Shown: positions 33,982 to 40,717 of the stretch, piece after piece
Layout: each line of letters begins with the position of its first letter
Numbering within the stretch: position 1 is the stretch's first letter
Assembly (NCBI GenBank): GCA_025459175.1
Contig: JALORC010000058.1
Span: forward strand, 1 to 42,837
Reading direction: 5' to 3'
Origin: Planctomycetota bacterium
GTDB taxonomy: Bacteria; Planctomycetota; UBA1135; UBA2386
Length of the DNA: 42,837 bases
Made by a program: the position numbers and the translations under genes
Notes under the pieces: generated by a model
The model's input: only the letters and a program-made list of their open reading frames with translations
What the model was told of the DNA's origin: nothing
The model's database searches: none

Positions 33982-34151
33982 CGGCGGCAGCGGGACGATT
34001 CTGCGGCGGCGGCGCGGCGGCGCAATGACGTTCCCGCGCCCTCGCTGCCGTGAGTCGTTTTCCACACCCACATCGGCCGTGCCATCGGGGTTTTCGCCGA
34101 GGCCGACCCACCCTGACACCCAGCGTTTTCTTTCCCCACTTTCTCCAGGAT

Positions 34152-34193
34152 GACGGTTGAGACTCTCCACCGGACGGTGGAAACTCGCCAACG
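34152..34193. repeat. Two adjacent imperfect 21-base direct repeats
   Basis: Units 34152-34172 and 34173-34193 match at about 17 of 21 positions and both begin GACGGT. Within them TCCACC (34166-34171) and GGTGGA (34176-34181) form an inverted repeat. The 21-base period equals two helical turns, which fits a paired protein-binding site, but this may be chance duplication. Confidence 0.4.
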
Positions 34194-34242
34194 GATACGG
34201 CCCTCCGCGAACCGCCAGCTCCCCAACCAGAGAACCGGCGCC

Positions 34243-34248
34243 TAGCCA
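34243..34248 (+). promoter_or_regulatory. Candidate -10 element TAGCCA
   Basis: TAGCCA overlaps an in-frame ATG at 34248. If it is a -10 element, transcription would begin about 34255, which would exclude that ATG and favour translation from 34350. Confidence 0.3.
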
Positions 34249-34349
34249 TGCGACTCCCCGAGACCTCGACCTCGTGGCCCAGCGAAACCTCCGCTGGCCA
34301 TCTCCCTGCCGACCCCCGAACCCTCCCTGCCAACGGACCCAACTCGCGC

Positions 34350-35354
34350 ATGATCGATCGCGGCCCCCTTCGTGTGCTGCTGGTCGACGACGAAGTCGAG
34401 GTGCTGCGCAGCCTGCATCGGATCCTCGATGGCGCCGGCTACGCGGTCACCTGCGCCAACACGTTGCGCCTCGCCATCAGTGAGATGCGTCGAGAGCGAT
34501 TCGACCTGGTGCTGACCGATCTGTATCTCGGCGCCACCGACCTCGGGGTGCAGATCACCCAGGTCGCCCGCGAGCGTCGCCCGTTCACGCCGGTGATCGT
34601 GCTGACCGGGCGCCCGACCTTCGACGGTGCCAAGGAAGCGCTGCGCAGCCAGGTCGCCGACATCGTCGTGAAGCCAGTGGTGCCCGAACAGCTGCTGTCG
34701 ACGTGCCGCCGGGTGGTGCAGGAGACCGAGATGGCGCGCCGCAACCAGGAGCTGGAGACCGCCAACCAGGTGCTGGCTTCGGTGCTGCCGCGCACGATCG
34801 AGATGAAGGATCCCACCACCAGCGGCCATGCCAACCGGGTGGTCGGCTACACCGACACGCTGGCGCGGCGGCTGCACGTGAGCGCCGAGGACCGGGCCTC
34901 GCTGCGGCTGGCGGCGCTGCTGCACGACATCGGCAAGATCGGCGTTCCCGACCACATCCTGCAGAAGCCCGGCCAGCTGACGCCCGACGAGATGGACATC
35001 GTCAAGCGCCACCCGGCGATGGGCTACGAGGTGCTGTCCGAGCTGCCGGAGCACGACAACGTGCGCACCTGGGTCTACCAGCACCACGAGCGCTGGGACG
35101 GCGGTGGTTACCCGAACGGCCTGCACCGCGAGGACGTCGCGCTGCCGGGCCGGATCCTGGTGCTGGCCGAGGTCTACGACGCGCTGGCCGAGGAGCGCAG
35201 CTACAAGAAGGCGTGGCCGACCGCGCGCATCGTCGAGCTGTTCCGCGCCCAGGCCGGGCGGCAGTTCGATCCCGACCTCGCGCACCTGGTCGCCGACGGT
35301 CTCGAACAGCAGGGCGCGCGCTTCTTCGCCGCGAGCCCCGATCTGCTGTTCTGA
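34350..35354 (+). CDS. Response regulator with HD-GYP phosphodiesterase domain
   Basis: The 334-residue protein has an N-terminal receiver (LLVDDEVEVL, phospho-accepting Asp57 in LVLTDLYLG, VVKPV switch Lys). A C-terminal HD-GYP domain follows: HANRV, His192-Asp193 in LLHDIGKIGVPDHIL, HPAMGYEVL, HHERWDGGGYP (Gly253-Tyr254-Pro255) and RILVLAEVYDAL. All metal ligands look intact, so cyclic-di-GMP hydrolysis is likely, switched by phosphorylation from an unlinked kinase. I prefer the ATG at 34350 because the receiver begins ten residues later and the upstream 34 codons (from 34248) are low-complexity with atypical codon use. No adjacent kinase gene is present. Confidence 0.9.
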   Translation: MIDRGPLRVLLVDDEVEVLRSLHRILDGAGYAVTCANTLRLAISEMRRERFDLVLTDLYLGATDLGVQITQVARERRPFTPVIVLTGRPTFDGAKEALRSQVADIVVKPVVPEQLLSTCRRVVQETEMARRNQELETANQVLASVLPRTIEMKDPTTSGHANRVVGYTDTLARRLHVSAEDRASLRLAALLHDIGKIGVPDHILQKPGQLTPDEMDIVKRHPAMGYEVLSELPEHDNVRTWVYQHHERWDGGGYPNGLHREDVALPGRILVLAEVYDALAEERSYKKAWPTARIVELFRAQAGRQFDPDLAHLVADGLEQQGARFFAASPDLLF

Positions 35355-35439
35355 TGGCTGGGACCGGTTGGCCGGTTCGGCGGGGCTTGGCAGAACGCCC
35401 GGGCCGAGCACAATGTGGCCTGACCCCTCGGTAGTTGGC

Positions 35440-35445
35440 TAGGAT
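35440..35445 (+). promoter_or_regulatory. Candidate -10 element TAGGAT before the SUMF1-fold gene
   Basis: TAGGAT lies 71 bases upstream of the ATG at 35517, in a 160-base gap after the HD-GYP gene. A small hairpin (ACCGG-TTGG-CCGGT, 35363-35376) follows the preceding stop and may contribute to its termination. No -35 element is obvious. Confidence 0.3.
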
Positions 35446-35516
35446 TCGCCACCCCCTCGAATCCGCTGGGCGGCGTCCGTGCGCCGCCCTGCCAGCTCCC
35501 TGCCTCCCCACGCACG

Positions 35517-37502
35517 ATGCAACTGAACTCGCTCCGCGCGCCGGTCTTTCTGTCGCTCTCGCTCGGTTCGCTGCTGCTGCCGGCCGCTGCCCAGGCCCCG
35601 AAGCCGACTCCCGCCGCCGCGACGGCCGCCACGCCACCCGCACCGGCCGCTGCGACCAAGCCCGCCGACGACGTCGGCGCCGAAGGCCTGCCGTCGTTCC
35701 TGCTGATGGTGCCCGGCGGCAGCGTCGAGATGGGCCTCAGCCCCGACGCGTTCGTCGCCGCGGCGTGCCAGGCCGCCAGCCCCGACAAGCCGCAGAACGC
35801 GCTGAAGGTGTTCACCAAGCAGCTGACCGACGGGCTGGTGCGCTCGGTGTCGATGCTCGGTCGCCGCAAGGTCGACGTGGCGCCGTTCTACCTCGCCAAG
35901 TGGCCGGTGAAGAACAAGGAGTACTGGGCCTACGTGACGGCGAAGCGCGCCGCCAAGGCCAAGATCCGCGCGCCGTTCCACACCTGGCGCTTCGGCTGCA
36001 AGGACGACTACGAGGCGAAGCTGCCCGACATCAACAAGGAGTTCCCGAAGACCGAGAACGCCCCGCTGCAATATTGGGAACGCCACGGCGCCGATCTGCC
36101 CGGCAAGCTGATCGACGACAAGGGCAAGCCGATCGACGACCTGCCGGTGACCTTCGTGTCGTGGCGCGATGCGAACGAGTTCGCCGGCTGGCTCGGCATG
36201 CGGCTGCCCAGCGAGGCCGAGATGACGCGCGCGATGCGCGGCGACGGCACCCACACCTGGCCGACCGCGGTGCCCGGCGATGCCGCGACCGATGTCTACA
36301 CGGTCGAGCTGCTGAAGAAGCTGCAGATGTTCAACTCGCGCGACCAGGTGCTGAAGCCGGTCGGCACGGTGCAGGCCGCGGTCGGACCGTTCGGCCACGT
36401 CGACCTGTTCGGCCAGGTCTGGCAGCTGGTCGGCGATCTCGGCTACCGGCCGATCCACGGCGCCGAGGTGTTCGCCGACGAGTGGAAGAAGCTGCAGAAG
36501 GACAAGGTCGGCGCCCTGCTGAAGTCGCCGCCGAGCTGGCGCGACGACCGGGTCGTCGCGAAGGGCGGTTCCTATCTGTCGTTCAGCGAGCCGATCCAGC
36601 TGTTGATCGACGCCCGCGCCCCGATGCTGACGATCGAAGTGTTCGAGAGCCTCGGCTTCCGCCTCGCGAAGAGCCTGAAGCCCGGCTACGACATGTTGTT
36701 CTCGCTGCTGCGCGGCAGCTACAACCGCAACCCGTTCGCCGACCAGCAGGAGGTCGACCTGGCCGCGCAGATCGGGGCCGAGCGCTACGAGCTGGCCGCC
36801 GACGGCTTCCCGAGCGACTACCAGGCGATCTCGTTCGCGCCGGTCAACTGGCTGTCGAAGGAGAAGAACGCCGACCTCGCCAAGCTGCTGGACCGCTCGC
36901 ACACGTCGCCGCTGCTGATCGGCACGCTGGCGACCACGTCGGCTCTGCTGGAGCCGAAAGCCCCCGCCGGTCTCTACTCGGTGCTGTATCGCAAGGAGGG
37001 CGTGCCGAAGGAGCTCGTCGACGCGATCAAGCTCGGCCACAAGGAGCTGAAGCAGAAGGCCAAGGAAGACAAGGCCAAGGACGAGCCTGCCGAGGAAGAA
37101 GCCGGCCCCAAGAAGGACAAGAAGGGCAACTGGCGCGACATCACCAGCCGGTTCGGACTCACCGAGGAGGACATCGCCGCCAAGGACGCCGCCGACGGAA
37201 ACATCAAGTTCGTCCGCATCGACGGCATCGAGATCCCCATCAAGGACGCGTGCTTCCTGCTGCACAGCAACGACGGCAAGGTCGCCGGCATCGTCACCGC
37301 CCCCAACGCCAAGCCGGCGGTCGGCGCGGCCCTGGCCGGCACCATCGCGCTCGGCGCGGACGCCAAGGGCAAGGCCGCGGCCAAGCTGCACTTCAGCCTG
37401 CCGCTGCAGCAGGGCGGCAAGAAGATGGTCGAGGTCCAGCTGCACCTGCTGCTCGATCGCGACGCGCCGGCCGCCGACAAGCCGTGGCGGCTGCCGAAGT
37501 GA
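35517..37502 (+). CDS. Secreted SUMF1-fold (formylglycine-generating enzyme-like) protein
   Basis: The 661-residue product has a signal peptide (VFLSLSLGSLLLPAAAQ) and then a SUMF1/FGE-sulfatase domain of about 340 residues. Motifs include LMVPGGSVEMG, VAPFYLAKWPVKNKEYWAYV, PVTFVSWRDANEFAGWLGMRLPSEAE, GHVDLFGQVWQLVGD and a late GGSYLS...LGFRLAK. The Cys residues that do the chemistry in true formylglycine-generating enzymes are not visible near GFRLAK, so a non-catalytic or binding role is likely, as in most bacterial SUMF1 proteins. The C-terminal ~250 residues include a Lys/Glu-rich stretch (about 502-540) and a compact domain (VRIDGIEIPIKDACFLLHS) I cannot name. Function unknown. Confidence 0.75.
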   Translation: MQLNSLRAPVFLSLSLGSLLLPAAAQAPKPTPAAATAATPPAPAAATKPADDVGAEGLPSFLLMVPGGSVEMGLSPDAFVAAACQAASPDKPQNALKVFTKQLTDGLVRSVSMLGRRKVDVAPFYLAKWPVKNKEYWAYVTAKRAAKAKIRAPFHTWRFGCKDDYEAKLPDINKEFPKTENAPLQYWERHGADLPGKLIDDKGKPIDDLPVTFVSWRDANEFAGWLGMRLPSEAEMTRAMRGDGTHTWPTAVPGDAATDVYTVELLKKLQMFNSRDQVLKPVGTVQAAVGPFGHVDLFGQVWQLVGDLGYRPIHGAEVFADEWKKLQKDKVGALLKSPPSWRDDRVVAKGGSYLSFSEPIQLLIDARAPMLTIEVFESLGFRLAKSLKPGYDMLFSLLRGSYNRNPFADQQEVDLAAQIGAERYELAADGFPSDYQAISFAPVNWLSKEKNADLAKLLDRSHTSPLLIGTLATTSALLEPKAPAGLYSVLYRKEGVPKELVDAIKLGHKELKQKAKEDKAKDEPAEEEAGPKKDKKGNWRDITSRFGLTEEDIAAKDAADGNIKFVRIDGIEIPIKDACFLLHSNDGKVAGIVTAPNAKPAVGAALAGTIALGADAKGKAAAKLHFSLPLQQGGKKMVEVQLHLLLDRDAPAADKPWRLPK

Positions 37503-37627
37503 TGCCGAACTGATGGCCACCGGTCCCGCGGCCGGCACAGGTCGCGGTCGGCGAATGCCGATGGAAGGCTTGCCTCGGTGTCGGCCGAGTGCGGAAGCTC
37601 TCGCCTCCCCCACCACCACGACTTCGC

Positions 37628-37631
37628 AGGA
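37628..37631 (+). promoter_or_regulatory. Shine-Dalgarno sequence fixing the cupin start
   Basis: AGGA lies seven bases before GTG at 37639. It decides the start, because the frame remains open to an ATG at 37513 with non-conserved sequence between. Confidence 0.55.
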
Positions 37632-37638
37632 TCCGCCA

Positions 37639-38205
37639 GTGACCGCTCCGTTCCATCCCGACGCCAAGACCAAGATCAACGACAAGGCCAAGGCGGCCTT
37701 CTTCGTCCAGGACTACGCCGGCCGCACCACCATCGACGGCGTGCAGATCGTCGAGCTGAAGCGCTTCAACGACGACGGCGGCGCCATTACCGAGCTCGGG
37801 CGCCTGACCGCCGGCATGCACGGCCAGCTGCCCGGCTTCGAGTGCAAGCAGATCAACTACTCGGAGATGGAGCCGGGCGCGATCAAGGCGTTCCACATGC
37901 ACCACCGCCAGACCGACGTCTGGTACGTGCCGCCGTGCGACAAGCTGCTGCTGGTGCTGCACGACTGCCGCCAGGGCTCGCCGACCGAGGGCAAGACGAT
38001 GCGGTTCGTGCTCGGCGACGGCAAGGACCGCCTGGTGCGCATCCCGCCGGGCGTCGCCCACGGGGCCGGCAACATAGGCCAGCGCACCGGCCGCATCATC
38101 TACATGGTCGACGTGCAGTTCTCGGCCACACCCGGCGAGTGCGACGAAGGCCGGTTGCCGTGGGACTACCTCGGCGCCGACATCTGGGAGATCGTGCGCG
38201 GCTGA
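37639..38205 (+). CDS. RmlC-like cupin, dTDP-4-dehydrorhamnose 3,5-epimerase family protein
   Basis: The 188-residue protein is a single cupin: VDVQF and IPPGVAHGAGN are typical of RmlC-fold epimerases. The active-site-like KAFHMHHRQTDVWYV carries His86, His88 and His89, with RQGSPTEGK and a final LPWDYLGADIWEI. RmlC converts dTDP-4-keto-6-deoxyglucose to the L-rhamnose precursor. Whether this protein acts on that substrate is uncertain, since the catalytic His/Asp spacing is not clearly the canonical one and no rml neighbours are present. A generic sugar-nucleotide epimerase is the safest reading. The GTG start is supported by AGGA at 37628. It converges with the cardiolipin synthase gene. 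Confidence 0.75.
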   Translation: MTAPFHPDAKTKINDKAKAAFFVQDYAGRTTIDGVQIVELKRFNDDGGAITELGRLTAGMHGQLPGFECKQINYSEMEPGAIKAFHMHHRQTDVWYVPPCDKLLLVLHDCRQGSPTEGKTMRFVLGDGKDRLVRIPPGVAHGAGNIGQRTGRIIYMVDVQFSATPGECDEGRLPWDYLGADIWEIVRG

Positions 38206-38235
38206 TCGCAGCGGCGGCGCGCCCGGCAGCCACCG

Positions 38236-39690
38236 TCACAGCAGCGGCGAGAACAGCCCGCAGATGCCGTCGATCGCGCGCGCCCACGGCCGCACCGGCA
38301 GATCGGCGACCGTGATGCGCCGGAAGTCGGCGCGGCGCCGATCGATCGTCGCCTGCACCTCGGCCGCCAGCGCCGTGGCATCGATCGCCACCGCAGCGAG
38401 CTCGAAGTTCAGGTTGGCGCTGCGCAGGTCCATGTTGGCGCTGCCGACCACCACCGTGCGCGCATCGACGACCAGCAGCTTGGCGTGGTTGTACTCGCGC
38501 ACGGTCTCGTAGATCTCGACCTCGGCCTCGAGCAGGCGCCGGTAGTGGCTGCGCTGCGCGTGATAGAGCACCGCCGCCTCGGTGGCCGGACCGTTGGTGT
38601 AGACGCGGACCCGCACCCCGCGCGCACTCGCCAGCTGCAGCGCGAACAGCAGCGTCGGCGGCGGCACCAGATACGGCGAGCTGAGCTCGACCGAAGTCAC
38701 CGCCTCGCCGATCGCCTGCACGACCGCGTACCAGAGGTCCGACTCCTCACGGTCGGGGCCGCTGCAGACGATGCCGACCGCGGTGTCGCCGGCCGTGCGC
38801 ACGGCCGGCACGAAGGTGTCGGCGAGCACCTCCTCGGTCGCCGTGCACCAGTCCTCGACGAACACGTCCTGCAGCCGGTCGACCGCCGGCCCGCGCAGTT
38901 CGACCATCGCGTCGAGCCAGCGCCGCTGCTGCCCGAAGCGGTCGGTGAAGTACTCGTCGCCGACGTTGCGGCCGCCGGTGAACCCGACCTCGCCATCGAC
39001 GACCAGCAGCTTGCGGTGGTTGCGCAGGTTCATCGTGAACGGCCGCCGCTTCCACAGCAGCGGCAGGAAGGGCTCGGCGCAGCCACCGGCGGCGCGCAGT
39101 TCGGCGAGGTGACGGGCCTTGAGGCCGAAGCTGCCGATCGAGTCGTAGAGCAGCCGCACCGTGACGCCGGCCCGGGCCGCTGCCGTCAGCAGCGCGAGGA
39201 AGCGCAGCCCGGCCTGGTCGGGGCGGAAGATGTAGACGGTGCAGTGCACGTGCCTCCGGGCGGCGCGGATCGCCTGCTCGGCCCGCTGCAGGAACTCGTC
39301 CCCCGACGGCAGCCAGACCAACGCGTTGCCGCCGACCAGCCCCGAACCGTCGGCGCCCGCCAGCAACGCGGCGAGCCCGCGCCGCGCCGCCGGCGGCTCC
39401 CCGGCTCCGCGCGACCGCGGCCGGACCTCGCGCAAACGGGCGCCGCGCACGCGCAGCCGGCGCAGGCGACGCAACTGCAGCCGCCGCGGCAGCAGGTAGT
39501 AGAGCAGCAGCCCGATCCACGGCGCGGCGAGGATCACCAGCATCCACAGCAGCGTGCTCGACGGCGAGCCGCCGCGCACCAGCACGCGGTAGACGAACAC
39601 GACCGCGAGCAGTTCGCCGAGCAGGGCGATCGCCAACAGGAACGGCTGCCAGGAACCGTCGGCCGCGGCGACCGCCAGCACGGCGATCAC
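38236..39690 (-). CDS. cls: Cardiolipin synthase-like phospholipase D family enzyme
   Basis: The 484-residue protein has two N-terminal membrane helices (about 12-31 and 42-63, ending in APWIGLLLYYLLPRR). Two phospholipase D domains follow with HKD motifs His225-x-Lys227-x4-Asp232 (NHRKLLVVDGEVGFTGG) and His402-x-Lys404-x4-Asp409 (NHAKLLVVD). This is the standard cardiolipin synthase layout; the enzyme joins two phosphatidylglycerol molecules, or phosphatidylglycerol and another lipid, at the inner membrane. The GTG start overlaps the stop of the upstream lipoprotein gene (GTGA at 39687-39690), suggesting coupling. No terminator is visible in the 30 bases to the convergent cupin gene. Confidence 0.9.
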   Translation of the reverse strand: MIAVLAVAAADGSWQPFLLAIALLGELLAVVFVYRVLVRGGSPSSTLLWMLVILAAPWIGLLLYYLLPRRLQLRRLRRLRVRGARLREVRPRSRGAGEPPAARRGLAALLAGADGSGLVGGNALVWLPSGDEFLQRAEQAIRAARRHVHCTVYIFRPDQAGLRFLALLTAAARAGVTVRLLYDSIGSFGLKARHLAELRAAGGCAEPFLPLLWKRRPFTMNLRNHRKLLVVDGEVGFTGGRNVGDEYFTDRFGQQRRWLDAMVELRGPAVDRLQDVFVEDWCTATEEVLADTFVPAVRTAGDTAVGIVCSGPDREESDLWYAVVQAIGEAVTSVELSSPYLVPPPTLLFALQLASARGVRVRVYTNGPATEAAVLYHAQRSHYRRLLEAEVEIYETVREYNHAKLLVVDARTVVVGSANMDLRSANLNFELAAVAIDATALAAEVQATIDRRRADFRRITVADLPVRPWARAIDGICGLFSPLL

Positions 39691-40229
39691 CGCAGGTCGC
39701 TGGGCATCGTGCCGGCGTTGGTGGCGACCAACGGCAGCGTGCGGCGTTCGCAGACTCCGGCCGCGTTGCGCACCTCGACGGTCAGCACCAGGTACTGGCC
39801 GTACATGCCCTGCTGCGGATCGCGGCCGAGTGGCAGATCGAGGTCGATGGAGCCGCGCCAACCGGGTGCGATGGTCAGCGGCTGCATCGACGTGTACGGC
39901 AGGCGCGGATCGCCGACACCGGCCGAGCCGTCGATCGAGCGCAGCAGCACCTCGCCGATCGCGAGCCGCGACACGGTGGCCTCGGGGCCGACGCGAACTT
40001 CGACCGGCTGGGCCGAGGCGTTCTCGACGGCGACCGCGATGCGGGTCTGGGCCCGATGCAGATCGAGCTGCAGCCGCGCGCCGTGGGCCTGCGTCTCGTA
40101 GGCGCCGGCCCCGCGCACCGTCCAGTTGGTCGGCCCATCCTGCTCGAACCGCAGCCAGGCCTTCGGGGCCGGCGTGTGGCAAGCCGCCAGCAACAGACCC
40201 AACGCACCAACCAACGACATCTTGACCAT
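39687..40229 (-). CDS. Predicted lipoprotein of unknown function, coupled to cls
   Basis: The 180-residue product has a lipoprotein signal (MSLVGALGLLLAAC) with lipidation expected at the Cys in AAC|HTP. The mature part is beta-rich (WLRFEQDGPTNWTV, IAVAVENASAQPVEVRV, YLVLTVEVRNAAGVCE), fitting an immunoglobulin-like or DUF-type sandwich; I recognise no named family. The stop overlaps the cls start by four bases, so the two proteins are probably produced together. An internal ATG at 40220 also gives a complete signal peptide; an ATG at 40265 adds 12 non-conserved residues. Confidence 0.7.
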   Translation of the reverse strand: MVKMSLVGALGLLLAACHTPAPKAWLRFEQDGPTNWTVRGAGAYETQAHGARLQLDLHRAQTRIAVAVENASAQPVEVRVGPEATVSRLAIGEVLLRSIDGSAGVGDPRLPYTSMQPLTIAPGWRGSIDLDLPLGRDPQQGMYGQYLVLTVEVRNAAGVCERRTLPLVATNAGTMPSDLR

Positions 40230-40407
40230 GATGAGCTGTAGTCTCGGTGAACGCGCCGCCGCCACGGCGCTGTCGCGACGATACCCGCCCCGACCGGCCC
40301 ACTTCCAGCGATGCGCGGCGAGCGCATCCGGTAGCGGCTCGCGGCGGCACCGCGAGCAGGCATCGCCGGGGACGATGCCGGGCGCGGCGACGCCCCGCGG
40401 AAAATGA

Positions 40408-40442
40408 CTCCGCCCGCGATGCTCGGGGCACCGCGGGCGGAG
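40408..40442 (-). terminator. Intrinsic terminator after tRNA-Thr
   Basis: Read on the minus strand, an 11-base perfect stem (40442-40432 with 40418-40408) encloses a 13-base loop and is followed by TCATTTTCC, a clear T-rich stretch. It begins four bases beyond the tRNA 3' CCA. This is the best intrinsic terminator in the window. Confidence 0.8.
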
Positions 40443-40445
40443 GTG

Positions 40446-40521
40446 TGGAGCCGATGGTGGGACTCGAACCCGCGACCTATGCTTTACGAAAGCATTGCTC
40501 TACCAGCTGAGCTACATCGGC
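40446..40521 (-). tRNA. tRNA-Thr (anticodon CGT), CCA encoded
   Basis: The minus strand gives a 7-base acceptor stem (GCCGATG with CATCGGC), a D-arm (GCTCAGCTGGTAGAGC), and an anticodon stem ATGCT/AGCAT around TTCGTAA, so the anticodon is CGT and decodes ACG. The T-arm contains TTCGAGT; its second pair is C-A, the only mismatch noticed. Discriminator T is followed by an encoded CCA. ACG is a frequent Thr codon in this GC-rich genome. Confidence 0.95.
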
Positions 40522-40537
40522 AGGCAACGGGCCGAAG

Positions 40538-40543
40538 AGGTTA
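40538..40543 (-). promoter_or_regulatory. Candidate -10 element TAACCT for tRNA-Thr
   Basis: TAACCT on the minus strand ends 16 bases before the tRNA 5' end, allowing a short leader of about ten bases. It follows the same TAnnnT form as the protein-gene boxes. Confidence 0.4.
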
Positions 40544-40641
40544 GCGAGGGAGCGGGCCGAGATCCAGGCCCATTCGCAGGATGCCGCGCAAGTTCGCGGC
40601 GCGTGGGCCCGGCCCGCAGCGGACCGGCCCCCACCAACGAC

Positions 40642-40669
40642 AACGGCCGCGACGTGCGTCGCGGCCGTT
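40642..40669 (-). terminator. Hairpin after the HEAT-repeat gene
   Basis: AACGGCCGCGAC (40642-40653) and its reverse complement (40658-40669) pair perfectly over 12 bases with a four-base loop, 48 bases past the stop of the minus-strand HEAT gene. The following minus-strand sequence (GTCGTTGGTG) is only mildly T-rich. Confidence 0.6.
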
Positions 40670-40717
40670 CGGTTCGGGCCTGCAGCCGCGCCGGCGGCCG
40701 GCGCGGCGCGTGCTGGC

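Larger units (their letters stand above)
33982..34349. other. Intergenic region between divergent genes
   Basis: These 368 bases contain no gene I can support. They hold a pyrimidine-rich stretch near 34120-34147, an adjacent imperfect 21-base repeat (34152-34193), and a TAGCCA box at 34243. The open frames running through it on both strands use codons unlike the neighbouring genes. Confidence 0.5.

Noticed and set aside
33982..34191. N-terminal extension of the RluA-type protein by 70 codons
   Set aside because: The added residues are not like RluA proteins and have atypical codon use; homology starts at the ATG at 33981.
34248..34349. Earlier ATG for the HD-GYP regulator
   Set aside because: The 34 extra codons are low-complexity with codons rare in neighbours, and a possible -10 box overlaps that ATG. 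It is still not fully excluded.
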